Source: Neoarius graeffei
Taxonomy: Eukaryota > Chordata > Actinopteri > Siluriformes > Ariidae
Assembly (NCBI RefSeq): GCF_027579695.1
Contig: NC_083583.1
Coordinates: 23,519,099 to 23,583,098, forward strand
DNA length: 64,000 nt
Direction: 5' to 3'
Shown: in pieces, positions 35,190-59,199 of the stretch
Position numbering within the stretch: position 1 is the stretch's first letter
Layout: every line of letters starts with the position of its first letter
Translations under genes and position numbers: made by a program
The notes under the pieces: generated by a model
Database searches by the model: none
Seen by the model: only the letters and a program-made list of their open reading frames with translations
What the model was told of the DNA's origin: nothing

Positions 35190-36326
35190 CAGGAATTAAG
35201 CTTTACTGGGGCACTGCCGGGCGGCACGGTGGTGTAGTGGTTAGCGCTGTCGCCTCACAGCAAGAAGGTCCTGGGTTCGAGCCCCGTGGCCGGCGAGGGC
35301 CCTTCTGTGTGGAGTTTGCATGTTCTCCCCGTGTCCGCGTGGGTTTCCTCCGGGTGCTCCGGTTTCCCCTACAGTCCAAAGACATGCAGGTTAGGTTAAC
35401 TGGTGACTCTAAATTGACCGTAGGTGTGAATGGTTGTCTGTGTCTATGTGTCGACCCTGTGATGACCTGGCGACTTGTCCAGGGTGTACCCCGCCTTTCG
35501 CCCGTAGTCAGCTGGGATAGGCTCCAGCTTGCCTGCGACCCTGTAGAACAGGATAAAGCGGCTAGAGATGATATGAGATGAGATGAGATGAGATGGGGCA
35601 CTGCCCCCCTGCACAATGCACCTTAACATTCCTGTCCCCAACCTATGCAAAGTGGATAATTCTCATGCTCTCATGGATGAAGTTATGCGAGGAATAGGTC
35701 AACGAGACGGAAAACACATCCCAGTCCCCAAAAAATGTATTGCTGGCATTTGGGCTTTTAATGCATGCTGATGCTAAACGTGTCACCTCAGCTCTCACGA
35801 TTCACGAACTTAGCTGGTTAGTTATGACTGACTAGCACATAGCCTACAACCTTAATCTTACCTCTCTCACCCTCCTCCTCATCTGTCACTGTTTCCCTGC
35901 CCCGTCTCTGCTTTGTGAGAAGAATTGTCTGATATCCATCTGGAAAAGTAATTTAATATTGTTTAATTCGATGTAGTTTAATGGGTTTGTTAGAATATGG
36001 TTTGCTTAGTTTTGTTGCAAAAACTTCGCGCTACCTTAACTCATCCAGAGCCCGTTCTCGGACTCATCCAAAGAGTAGACTCGTAGGCTAAATGGACTCA
36101 TGGCACACCGCATGCACGCTATGTTTACAGTGAGAATCTCCCAGACCAATCAGAAAATTAGTTAGAAAGAAGAGGCAATAGAAGTTTGTCCTACAACTTA
36201 CAGTAGATAAATGATCTGCCAAAGAAACTAGTTTGTTACAAAAATCTTTCAACATTTTCTTACTGAGGCACAGCTGATTTTTACTGGGGCACATGCCCCA
36301 GTAAAAAAGGCCTAGTGACGCCCCTG
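35190..36326. mobile_element. Non-autonomous hAT-like element inside a V-SINE
   Basis: The perfect 8-bp duplication ggttaggt lies at 35182-35189 and 36327-36334. The right end reads ctagtgacgcccctg (inverse caggggcgtcactag, a frequent fish hAT end); the left end cagg is degenerate. Interior segments gctttactggggcac and tttttactggggcacatgcc echo each other. No transposase was found. It contains a complete V-SINE at 35219-35593. Confidence 0.8.
35219..35593 (+). mobile_element. V-SINE copy nested in a hAT nested in a V-SINE
   Basis: Complete plus-oriented V-SINE. The 12-bp duplication tggggcactgcc is at 35207-35218 and 35594-35605. The tail is gatgatatgagatgagatga. Confidence 0.93.
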
Positions 36327-36646
36327 GGTTAGGTTAACTAGTGACTCTAAATTGACCGTAGGTATGAATGTGAGTGTGAATGGTTGTCTGTGTCTATGTG
36401 TCGGCCCTGTGATGACCTGGCGACTTGTCCAGGGTGTACCCCGCCTTTCGCCCGTAGTCAACTGGGATAGGCTCCAGCTTGCCTGCGACCCTGTAGAACA
36501 GGATAAAGCGGCTAGAGATAATGGATGTATGGATGGATGGATGGTTTAATGTGTTCACTCTTGGAAAGTTCACAAATATAAAAGGTTCCTGATAAAGAGA
36601 CAGTCTTCTTGAACTTTTGTGTGTGAAATCCACAAGGTTGCAGGAT

Positions 36647-36987
36647 TTCCATCCATCCATCCATGTTCTACAGGGTCGCAGGTGAGCTGGAGCTTATCCC
36701 TGACTATGGGTGAGAGGCGGGGTACACCCTGGACAAGTCACCAGGTCACCGCAGGCCTGACACATAGAGATAACCAACCATTCACACTCCCAGTCAATTT
36801 AGAGCCACCAATTAGCCTAACTTGCATGTCTTTGGACTGTAGGGGAAAACCGGAGCACCCGTAGGAAACGGGCACGGCGAGAACATTCAAACTCCACACA
36901 GAAAGGCCCTCGCCAGCAACTGGGCTCGAACCCAGAAGCTTCTTGGTATGACGCAACAGTGCTAACCATTACACCACAGTGCCGCCA
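36647..36987 (-). mobile_element. V-SINE copy
   Basis: Minus orientation with tail tccatccatccatccat. The duplication gttgcaggat is at 36637-36646 and 36988-36997. Part of the ctctagccgctttatcc segment is missing. Confidence 0.88.
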
Positions 36988-37482
36988 GTTGCAGGATGTC
37001 CCTTTTTCCTATTTTGGGGTTCAGAAATGTACTCCTGTGCACCCTGTTCGAGTCATTAATACACCCTTTGGCTACGCTGATGCAAACTCAACAGTGGTCT
37101 CTTGTGCAAAATGATGAAAAAAAAATGTTACGAATATAAATGCTGCTAAAGCAGCAGATTATATATATATATGATATGATATGATATATTACACGGTTGT
37201 GCAAAGATATAAAGTTGATCTTCAAGTGATGAATATATGAATAACGAGTGAGCAAAGTGAATGAGTAAAAATATTTTTCAATGCAAGAAGATAAACTTCA
37301 TATCTTCATGCCACTGTGTAATGTTCTTTATATTATCTGGACACATCCACACACAAAAAATGCAAGTTAATCAAAATTATTTTTTTTATTATGAACCGGT
37401 TTGCCATTTTGACAACGCGCATCTATTCAGCGGGAAAACGCTGGGAGTGACGTCATTGGCGTGAAATATCGGAAACTCTTTT

Positions 37483-38242
37483 ACATACAGGCCACTTTTC
37501 CCATGGAATAAAACTGCATTCCCTTCCCTCCTAGTGGGTTTATTGATGGCATGCAATATTGTTATTATATCACTTATCCTCCATGTATTACACCGCTCTC
37601 CCCAATGGAGAACGAGCATGCAATATTGTTATAATATCGCACACTGTTAAGACAACACGATGTCACACATCAGAGCTCATGTGAAGATCCAATGACAAAA
37701 CTTTTCTGCACAATCATTTCTTTGTCAGCCAGGAAAGAGAGAAGACGAGGCTAAGCCAGCGCTTGAATTAAGCACTAAATAAATAAACTGAAACTGAAGA
37801 TGCACTGAACACCCAAAAGGCTACCAAAACTTCATTAAATATTCTTCACGCATATTTACAAGAGAAAAACAGACCAACGGACATAAAAAAACTGGAAGAG
37901 AGACACGTCGGAGATGTCAAACTTCCACCAGAGCGAGTGACTGTGACAGTTTGTAAACAAACATGGCCACGAGGTTTGCTTCGTTAAAAGTGGAAGATTT
38001 TGAGAGAATTTTGGCTGCTAGGTTGCTCCGTTGTGTATAGCTGTCGATGTTGATTTTAAAAGTAACAAAGTAAATTATACAGGGAAAAAAATAATAATAT
38101 TCAGCTTGACTGTACTAGCATTGGCCTGTACGAACACTACACCAGCTAGAAGGTAACTGGACTGCCACGCTAACAGCACCAAGTTGTGGGTAAGCTTGTG
38201 TTGGCCTTCGAGAATGCTGATATGAAGTGTGTGTATGTATTA

Positions 38243-38277
<35 letters not shown>

Positions 38278-38412
38278 GCGGCTGGCTTTTTTCATGGTCT
38301 ATCAGATATATTCCATTCAGCTAGCATGATACTGAACTCATCTTTGACTCGTACAATCTCATGCTAGCTGAATGGAATATATCTGATATACTACTCAACA
38401 CCAGCCAATATT
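37483..38412 (+). mobile_element. Element Z, copy 1, with recombinase-like exon pieces
   Basis: Shares long collinear sequence with 61738-63165. Coding pieces: about 37796-37937 encodes DALNTQKATKTSLNILHAYL then QEKNRPTDIKKLEERH; 37963-38020 encodes MATRFASLKVEDFERIL. The second piece resembles the start, and the first the continuation, of a Crypton-like recombinase N-terminus, but their order is reversed. A hairpin of about 95 bp near 38295-38395 (agatatattccattcagcta and its inverse) and (taa)n at 38240-38270 close the element. Confidence 0.5.
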
Positions 38413-38711
38413 ATCTAAATTTGTCACTCAGATCCACGATGTATTTCAGATGAAAAATGTGAGTTTTTCAACACAAGAAGATAAACTTCATATCTTCAAG
38501 ACAATGTGTGATTTTCTTTTTATTATATAGACACATTCACAAACAAAAAGTACCCAAATTTATCAAAACAATTCAGCGATTTCCTCATGAGTGACATATG
38601 TGTTATTTACCAGCTTAAGGTCGGTCCGTATTGTGAAATACCGTGACTGAGGTCTTGAAAGTACTGGCCGAGGCCCTCTGGGCCGAGGTCAGTATTCAAG
38701 GCTGAGGTCAT

Positions 38712-40291
38712 CGGGGGCGCAGATAGGATTTTAGAACTGGGGGGGACCAAGCTGTCAGCATTTCAACTGTACTTCAATTAGGCTAGTACTTAATTACTTT
38801 AACATTAACTTAGGCCTAGTATTTAATTACTTTAACCTTAACTGGTGCTCGATTAGTTATTTTGTGTCATTTGGGCCAGTTGTTTGCAATAAAAACAATA
38901 AAAATTAGATACTTATTTGAAACTATGGTGCAACAATGACTGTCAAAGGCTTACCTGATCAACACCACCCATACATGATAGATATTTCATTTGTCTAGTG
39001 TGCTAATCAATTACCACCCAAAACCTCATGCCTTCTGCAAAATGTTTTATTTAAACATTTAACCATACTAATTCTTTGAGAAAACAGAATAAGTCCTATG
39101 AACAAAAAATAAAATAAAATTGAAATTGTTTCCCACTTAGCGTGCCTTGCAAACACTTTAACAGCGCTTTTACATAAAATAAAACAGTAGCCTAAAAAAG
39201 TAGTCTAGACGACAGTTTTAAATCAATTCCCTCCAGTGCAAACTTTACAACAAATTTATTGTCCAGAAACAGATTAGCTTACGTAAAGGACCCCAAAACT
39301 TCTCTCCTCCTTTCATTTCCCTGAACAAACTGCTGGGCAATTTCTTGTCTGTTCAAATTGTCCAGCCTCTCCTGGTGAGTATGGCACACCGCAACTCCAT
39401 TCAGTCTTTTTTGGCTCATGGTTGACCGCAACCATGTTTTCAATCTCCGTAACCCACTAAAACTGCGTTCTGCCTCAGTTCTGTGCCCTAACTTTACTGC
39501 CTGCCTGTTGCGTGTGGGAGCAGCAGCCCTGGACGGCTCTTCGCATTCTTTGCCTCACTTTCCAGCAACGTTGACTAACGAAACGGTGCATCACTTGCTG
39601 GAATTATGTCAGGAAGAGCTAAATTAATCTGCGTGAAACCTGCCTTAACACGTTGACAACTAATTTTAATATTAGCATAATATGGATACACATACACTAA
39701 AGAAGATCATTTTACATTACCATAGCCTGTTAGCTGCTCCCCATTACAAACGATCATGGCTCGGACACATTATGGGAACTGTATACGGTCAACAGACAAC
39801 GTGTAAGGGATTGGATAGCCTACTTACATGATTTGGTTTTTGAAAAAACGCTGTAATAGCTTTTTGTTTTTTCGTTGGCTTCATAGTTCACGCGCAGTTG
39901 TTCGGCTACTACTGAGAATAGGCATAATCATTAAAGTCAGTCAGATAGATTAGTGGTCACTATGGTTACCGCTATCACTGTCACAGGCGCCAATGAGGCA
40001 GCTCCTTCAGGACCCCTGAACCAGAGACGGCTGATGCCTAACTAATTTGACATACTATGTCAGAGTGAGAGCTCGACTCTGGTCTGCATATAAGGGGATC
40101 CCCTTGCAAAAATACAACATGTAACGTAACGAACATTTGCACCTCTCGCTCCGCTTTTACCCTTTCTGCCCTGAACAACAACACAAGACATGGTTTTTTT
40201 TGCCCTGTAAAAGTGGGGGGGACGGATTGACGTCCCCATGACTCTGGGGGGGACACATCCCCCCCCCACAAGGGTCCCAACTGCGGCCCTG
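38712..40291 (-). mobile_element. hAT element remnant within element Y
   Basis: Ends cgggggcgcagataggattt and the inverse of ggtcccaactgcggccctg are of CAGGGGCGxAG type. The duplication gaggtcat/gaggtcac (7 of 8) lies at 38704-38711 and 40292-40299. It retains only the C-terminal transposase coding on the minus strand. 1,580 bp. Confidence 0.75.
39279..39490 (-). pseudogene. hAT transposase C-terminal (dimerisation) fragment
   Basis: The minus-strand frame reads HRTEAERSFSGLRRLKTWLR then STMSQKRLNGVAVCHTHQER and ends at the stop 39279-39281. The ExERSFSxLRRLKxWLRSTM signature is the hATC dimerisation region at the C-terminus of hAT transposases of the TTF/ZMYM1-like fish group. Upstream catalytic parts are not present, so the element is non-autonomous. 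Confidence 0.8.
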
Positions 40292-40984
40292 GAGGTCACG
40301 GTATTTCACCATACGGACCGGCCTTAAGCTAGTAAATAATGTATTTATTTTTTCTTTACCAAATTCTAACAGAAAACGAGAGCGCCCGAAAGGGAAAACC
40401 GAGCCGAGCCGCCATTTTGAATCGTCATTCACGGCTAATGTAAATTGCTTCCTCCTCGGTATACAAGTGCACTTCCATGGCAGGAAAAAAAACTACATTT
40501 TGCCGCCTATGTAGTCCCCTATTAAAACAAATAGGAGTCATTCAGGATTCAGTCATGTTTTTGCTCGGTGTTGGCAACAGTTAGAGGTTTTTAGCTTTCT
40601 CCTGAAATGCTTTCTTTTATTTCTTCTTCTTCAGGGTAGTAAAACTCATTTTCACTGTGAACACTGTTGTTATCGCTATCCATGCTGCAAAATTAATGCT
40701 ATTCTCCTGAGAAATGCGAAAATAAATGTTGGCAAAAAATGCTACTATGTTGTTTGTTGTTGTGAACGAATGAGTCGCCAGAGGTCCGTAACCGGGGTCC
40801 GTATCGTAGGATACCGATCCGCTTGCCAGCCAATCAGAGCGCAGGATTTGATGGAAACCGGACCACGAAAAAAAATAGAGATTTATGTCATGGTTTTGGT
40901 TCTCCATGTCCCAGATGTAGCTCATATGAAAAATATGAGTGGTGTATTTCCCAGTAAAACACTCGTGTCCATATAGTATATTAG

Positions 40985-41328
40985 CCTACTGTACACATAT
41001 GAAGTCTGATATTAAGACACATGATGAGTCTGATGTTTAGATTTGGATTGAGTTCATCCATCTGTGCTGAACAGGTCCGAGGAATTTATTTTACAGTTAA
41101 AGGGATGAAATTTTTTGAGAAGCCCTACTTTAAAATCATCTCACATTTCTTAATCTATTTTACATTTGAATAATTAATATCCTTTGGTGGATTTAACGAG
41201 ATCGTCAATGATGGCGTAGCTCACTCTGGCCCCATCTAGTCCAGAAGGAATGATCGAAAGTGGGCCACCTTGCGCAATAAATGTTGCAAGCTACAGTATA
41301 TACAAGCTATATAGAAGTTATATACACC
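40985..41328. other. Non-coding stretch, nothing recognised
   Basis: AT-rich sequence between repeat X and the tandem block. No feature was found. Confidence 0.45.
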
Positions 41329-41800
41329 CTAGGAAAACCGACCCATTTGCCAGAAAGAATCCAAAACAGTGAGGAATTGACAGAAGTGATTTTTGTTAAA
41401 CTGCTCATAAAGGCTTAGTCAGTCAATAACTTCATGAATAATTGTAATTAAGCAAATCTGGTTAGAAGTCATACCGGTATGCACCCTAGGTACCCCTGCC
41501 TTCATGCCAGAAATAATCAACATTGGTGAAGAATTGAGAGAGAAGAAGTGATGTGTGGAAACTGCTCGTTAGGGCTTAATTACTCTATATCTTCATGAAT
41601 AACTGTAATTATGCAAATTTGGGTAGAAGCCATACAGTATGCACCCCAGGCAGACCTACCTTCCTGCCAAAAAGAATAAAAATCTGAAGAATTGAGAGAG
41701 AAGTGATTTTTGTGAAACGTGGACGCCGCCAGATGGACGACGGACAACACACGATGGCATAAGCTCATCACCTGTCGGCCAGATGAACCTATAATAATCG
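41329..41800. repeat. Tandem ~158-bp repeat, about three units
   Basis: Units begin accctaggaaaaccgaccca, accctaggtacccctgcctt and accccaggcagacctacctt at about 41329, 41487 and 41645. They share cttcatgaataactgtaatt. The last unit ends in a segment (ggacgccgccagatggacga) typical of a dispersed fish repeat. Confidence 0.65.
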
Positions 41801-41999
41801 ATTGGTTTATTTAACCCCTCCGTCTCAAGCTTGAGATACGACCTGGATAATTTAATTATTTGGGGAGTTGAAATGAATGTTTTGGGGAAAATCATATCAA
41901 ATGGCCCAGTTTCCAAACACTGAACATAAAACCTGATTTGGTTGATCAACTGAGGATCATCTTGGCTGATCACAGTTCATCACAAGCTACCTGCTTCAT

Positions 42000-42735
42000 C
42001 TGGGTCAGGGTGGCAGTGGATCTGAAGCCTGTCCCGGGAACACCGGGCACAAGGCCAGAATACACCTTAACACACATTTAGCAGACGCTTTTATCCAGAG
42101 TGAAGTATATACCCATACCCAGAGCAGCCTGGGGAGCAGTTGTGCCTTGCTCAAGGGAACTTCAGCCATTCCTGCTGGTCCAGGGAATTGAAACGGTGAC
42201 CTTTTGGTCCCAAAGCTGCTTCTCTAACCATTGGGCCATAGCTTCTAGATGGCAGTCCATTGCAGAGCACTGTACACACACACACACACACACCCCAATC
42301 CACCTCTCTGGGACATGGGAGAAAACTGGAGAACCCGAAGGGAACCGATGTGGACATGCAGAGAGCATACAAAACTCCACACACCCAACACCCTGAGTTC
42401 AGGATCGAACTGGTTATCCTGCAGCCATGAGACAGCAACACTACCTGCTGTGCCGACAGGCTGTGATAACTGTCCAAATGTGATATTCCACAAAATATTT
42501 CTTTGTTCTGGGTTCTTCAGTAGGAGCTTTATCCTACTCAGGGTAGCAGCAGAACCTGGAGCCTATCACAGGAACACTGGGTGGGAATACATCCTGGATG
42601 GGGCACCAGTTCATCACAGGGCATCGTGTGTGTATGCGTGCATGCATGCTCTCATGCTTTCATCAACACCTAAGGGCAATTTCGAGGCACCAGTCTACCA
42701 GCATGCTTTGTGAAGTGGGAGAACCCCAAGGCCCA
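42000..42735 (-). mobile_element. Diverged V-SINE-like copies interrupted by a SINE
   Basis: 42000-42066 and 42246-42465 are parts of one old V-SINE-like element (ggatctgaagcctgtcccgg ... gaaaactggagaacccgaag ... tgagttcaggatcgaactgg). A second-family SINE (42068-42245, minus: ttagcagacgcttttatcca ... ctaaccattgggccatagct) splits it. 42505-42735 is a further partial copy. (ca)n at 42271-42290 lies in the body. Confidence 0.6.
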
Positions 42736-42835
42736 TGCAGGCACTGGACTATGTGTTTGAAGATCGAGTTTGTTTTTCTGTGGAGGACAAAGTTCTGATT
42801 CGTCTGATGTTACTTATCTGTATTGAGCCCATGTG

Positions 42836-43210
42836 CGGCGGCACGGTGGTGTAGTGGTTAGCGCTGTCGCCTCACGGCAAGAAGGTCCGGGTTCGAGCCC
42901 CGTGGCTGATGAGGGCCTTTCTGTGCGGAGTTTGCATGTTCTCCCCGTGTCCGCGTGGGTTTCCTCCGGGTGCTCCGGTTTCCCCCACAGTCCAAAGACA
43001 TGCAGGTTAGGTTAACTGGTGACTCTAAATTGACCGTAGGTGTGAATGTGAGTGTGAATGGTTGTCTGTGTCTATGTGTCAGCCCTGTGATGACCTGGCG
43101 ACTTGTCCAGGGTGTACCCCGCCTCTCGCCCGTAGTCAGCTGGGATAGGCTCCAGCTTGCCTGCGACCCTGTAGAACAGGATAAAGCGGCTAGAGATGAT
43201 GAGATGATGA
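42836..43210 (+). mobile_element. V-SINE copy
   Basis: Full-length plus-oriented V-SINE, head cggcggcacggtggtgtagt, tail gatgatgagatgatgaga. A clean target duplication was not resolved. Confidence 0.92.
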
Positions 43211-43539
43211 GACAACAAGCATTTATTTTCAACCTCAATCTGTCATCACTTGATCTTGGTGATGATCGATATAAACACTACTGTTAGATTTGGAGCTCCA
43301 GCAATCCTCTAACATGCTGAGGACTCTCCTGAAGGCAGGTCTGTGCACAAGTGCAAAGAAACTACAGAAGACTGTCCTTTTGAGGTTCCACACCAGTCCT
43401 CATGATTTAAAACTTTTACCGAGTGACTTTTCCTGTTTTATAGAATAATAAAGAAATGGAAAGTTTCCTTATCTTGGTCCTGGAGTTCTTCCTTCTAACG
43501 CAGCAGCTCTAACTGAGAATCGTTATTCTTTTTAGATCC

Positions 43540-43843
43540 AAGTGTTACACTGACCTGTTGCCAATTAACCAAATTATTATTATTATTTTTAAGCATTACA
43601 CAACTTTTTCAGTCTTTTGTTGCCCGTCCCAACTTTTCTAAAACGTGTTGCTGACATCAAATTCAAAACGAGCATATACCATAGTTTTCAAAAAACAAGA
43701 ACATTTCTCAATTTTAACATTTGCTATATTGTCTTTGTAATATTTTCAATAAAATATAAGGTTTCCATTATTTGCAAAATCTTCACATTCTGATTTTATT
43801 TACATTTTACACATTGTCCCAACGTTTTTTGGAACTGAGGTTG
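43540..43843. mobile_element. 3' part of a common fish Tc1/mariner-type MITE
   Basis: The right end ttggaactgaggttg is followed by TA. The interior ttgttgcccgtcccaacttt and attttcaataaaatataagg match a very common fish element as I recall it, whose ends read gttgggacgctgtgtaa. The left end is not preserved. Confidence 0.5.
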
Positions 43844-43844
43844 T

Positions 43845-45162
43845 ACAAGCTCGTCATGAGTTTAGAACAGGCTCAGACACCACCATGGAAGTGATTCAAA
43901 AACCTGGCTCGTTTTGTACCTGAAGGTAATAAGTCATCAACATGTCCACACATTGCTTAATTCCTTCAATAAAATTCCTGCTGGGAATGAGCAAGCCTCT
44001 ACAGAATCCCATACGAACAGAATGAGAAGATTAAATTGTAGCCACACTAATCTGTAGCCAAATGCAACTTTCAATTAACTTTTCAAATGTTATGATGTTA
44101 CAGTGGTCTAAAGCATTTAATGAAGCAATAAATACTGTACCATTTAAAACACTTCAACACTACAAATACTCTAAAACAGTGACGTTTATTTACTTAATGT
44201 TTCCAAGTCTCCAGGTAACTAGACATCAATGGAAAAGTGGTGTTTCATATAGTTGTATAAATAATGACGAACGTCATGTTATTTCATTTCAGTCAGATGT
44301 TCGTGTGGAAAGGTCGAGTTGGGGGGGGAAAAAAAAAATCAATGACAAACCACACAAAATCCTGAACAGCTTTGGATGCAGATTGTGGTTGTGGCCACGA
44401 GTAATGTATCTATTACAGGACATCATGATTCATTAAAAGGAGTGAATTAGCAAAAATAAATAAATAAAAATCCAATTCAGACAGTTGGTCAAGGTTTTTA
44501 GTATCCGTCATCTACTTCTTCTACCTTTCAATGACTTGTTAGCAACATTAGCCAGAGCAAGACTTTTTTTTTTTTTTGGGAAGGAAGGGGGGGAAAAAAA
44601 ATTCCGACACCAAACATCTTGGTTGATCATCTATGCTGGGGTTTGGGTGAAATTGTGCAAAATTGATCCCCCCCCCCAAATATTCCTTTAATAGCATGTA
44701 CATGACCCACATGATCCGTTTCAAACATTCTGTAGTGCTTCACTGGATCTCTAACAGTCATAAAAGTCACAGTCCAAAAAAAAAAAGATTTACACAGAAG
44801 ATCAATCCTTATAAGAATAAATACCGGAAGAATAGTTCTGAAAATCATCAGGACACTTTGGCTGTATTCAAAAATACTTTTCATCTTTCTAGAGGTTTGA
44901 AGAAGAAGAAGATCTGGCAAAGAAAGATGAAAGGTGCTCAAGAGCTTCTGTTAGAATTAGTTAAAAAAATATCATAAAATGAAAAACTATTCTTATTTTA
45001 AGAGAACGTGCCAATGCTGATGATTGAAAGGGTGCCAAAACTTTTACTGCTTTGGATGTCCTCAGGAAGTCCAAGGTGTCCACTGTTAGTCTGTAGTTCA
45101 AGATATTGCAACATTCTCTTGGCACGTCCCGACAACTGCACCATGATGGATGGAAGGGGAGA
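43845..45162 (-). other. Probable 3' UTR and downstream region of lrrc28
   Basis: This lies immediately 3' of the lrrc28 stop codon on the minus strand. Minus-strand AATAAA occurs within gtttatttac near 44186 and again near 43794; which is used cannot be told. Open frames here show no domain. G and A runs occur at 44325 and 44570. Confidence 0.4.
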
Positions 45163-58107
<12,945 letters not shown>

Positions 58108-58194
58108 TCAACATCACATACATACTTAGCAACATAAGCAAGATGTCTATATTAAAGATCAAATTATTAGAAAGAGTGAAATGTTAGTAATTTA

Positions 58195-58302
58195 ACAGTT
58201 ATTCCACGAAATCAAGTTGTACATGAGCTGATAGCCGACGAGGCACGGAGCACCGAGTTGGCTATAAGCCATGTATGACAAGATTTCGTGGAATAATTGT
58301 TT
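58195..58302. repeat. Hairpin repeat, solitary copy 3 of 3
   Basis: acagttattccacgaaatca at left pairs with gatttcgtggaataattgtt at right; internal tacatgagctgatagccgac pairs with agttggctataagccatgta. No neighbouring 21-bp inverted-repeat element is present, so the hairpin can exist alone. Confidence 0.72.
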
Positions 58303-58315
58303 ATAGAAGGCAAAA

Positions 58316-59197
58316 CACACAGAGGCCGCTCCTCGTCCTTTAGCGTAACCGACAGGCGGCGCAGAGGCCGCTCCTCGTCCTTTAGCGTAACCGACAGGCG
58401 GCGCAGAGGCCGCTCCTCGTCCTTTAGCGTAACCGACAGGCGGCGCAGAGGCCGCTCCTAGTCCTTTAGCGTAACCGACAGGCGGCGCAGAGGCCGCTCC
58501 TCGTCCTTTAGCGTAACCGACAGGCGGCGCAGACGCCGCTCCTCGTCCTTTAGCGTAACCGACAGGCGGCGCAGACGCCGCTCCTCATCCTTTAGCGTAA
58601 CTGACAGGCAGCGCAGAGGCCACTCCTCGTCCTTTAGCGTAACCAACAGGCGGCACAGAGGCCACTCCTCGTCCTTTAGCGTAACCGACAGGCGGCGCAG
58701 AAGCCGCTCCTCGTCCTTTAGTGTAACCGACAGGCGGCACAGAGGCCGCTCCTCGTCCTTTAGCGTAACCGACAGGCGGCACAGAGGCCGCTCCTCGTCC
58801 TTTAGCGTAACTGACAGGCGGCACAGAGGCCGCTCCTCATCCTTTAGCGTAACCAACAGGTGGCACAGAGGCCGCTCCTCGTCCTTTAGCGTAACCGACA
58901 GGCGGCGCAGAGACCGCTCCTCATCCTTTAGCGTAACCGACAGGCGGCGCAGAGGCCGCTCCTCGTCCTTTAGCGTAACCGACAGGCGGCGCAGAGGCCA
59001 CTCCTCGTCCTTTAGCGTAACCGACAGGCAGCACAGAGGCCACTCCTCGTCCTTTAGCGTAACCGACAGGCAGCACAGAGGCCACTCCTCGTCCTTTAGC
59101 GTAACCGACAGGCAGCACAGAGGCCACTCCTCGTCCTTCGGCGTAACGGACAGGCAGCACAGAGACCACTCCTCGTTCTTTAGCATAACCGACAGGC
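58316..59197. repeat. 42-bp minisatellite, about 21 copies
   Basis: Unit ggccgctcctcgtcctttag plus cgtaaccgacaggcggcgca and ga; period 42 (for example cctcgtcc at 58331 and 58373). Copies vary at a few positions (cggcg or cagca; ggccgc or ggccac), with similar variants clustered toward the right. Because 42 is divisible by three, long open frames run through the minus strand in two frames, including 58458-59210 encoding repeated LSVTLKDEERPL. Confidence 0.93.
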
Positions 59198-59199
59198 CC

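Larger units (their letters stand above)
35045..36545 (+). mobile_element. V-SINE copy split by a hAT element
   Basis: The head is at 35045-35189 (it lacks the cgggtgctccggtttccccc segment) and the 3' half at 36335-36545, ending in a ggatggatgg tail. The two halves join perfectly at ggttaggt, which is the hAT target duplication. Confidence 0.88.
38600..40876. mobile_element. Element Y, foldback-ended, split by a hAT
   Basis: The left part ttatttaccagcttaaggtc through ataccgtgac is the inverse of gtcacggtatttcaccatac through agctagtaaata (about 40295-40345), so the left portion is a palindrome once the hAT is removed. The remaining 40346-40876 is unique sequence with a minus-strand acidic open frame from 40683 (MDSDNNSVHSENEFYYPEEE). 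The class is unknown. Confidence 0.5.
37225..40970. repeat. Dispersed repeat X, copy interrupted twice
   Basis: Compared with the uninterrupted copy at 31.5-32.0 kb, three pieces remain collinear: 37225-37482, 38413-38599 and 40877-40970. The joins are at gaaatatcggaaa/gtcactcagat and gagtgacatat/agagatttatg. The interruptions are element Z (37483-38412) and element Y (38600-40876); Y is itself interrupted by a hAT. Confidence 0.65.

Noticed and set aside
58316..59197. CRISPR-like array
   Set aside because: Units are contiguous with no spacers and the genome is a vertebrate; it is a minisatellite.
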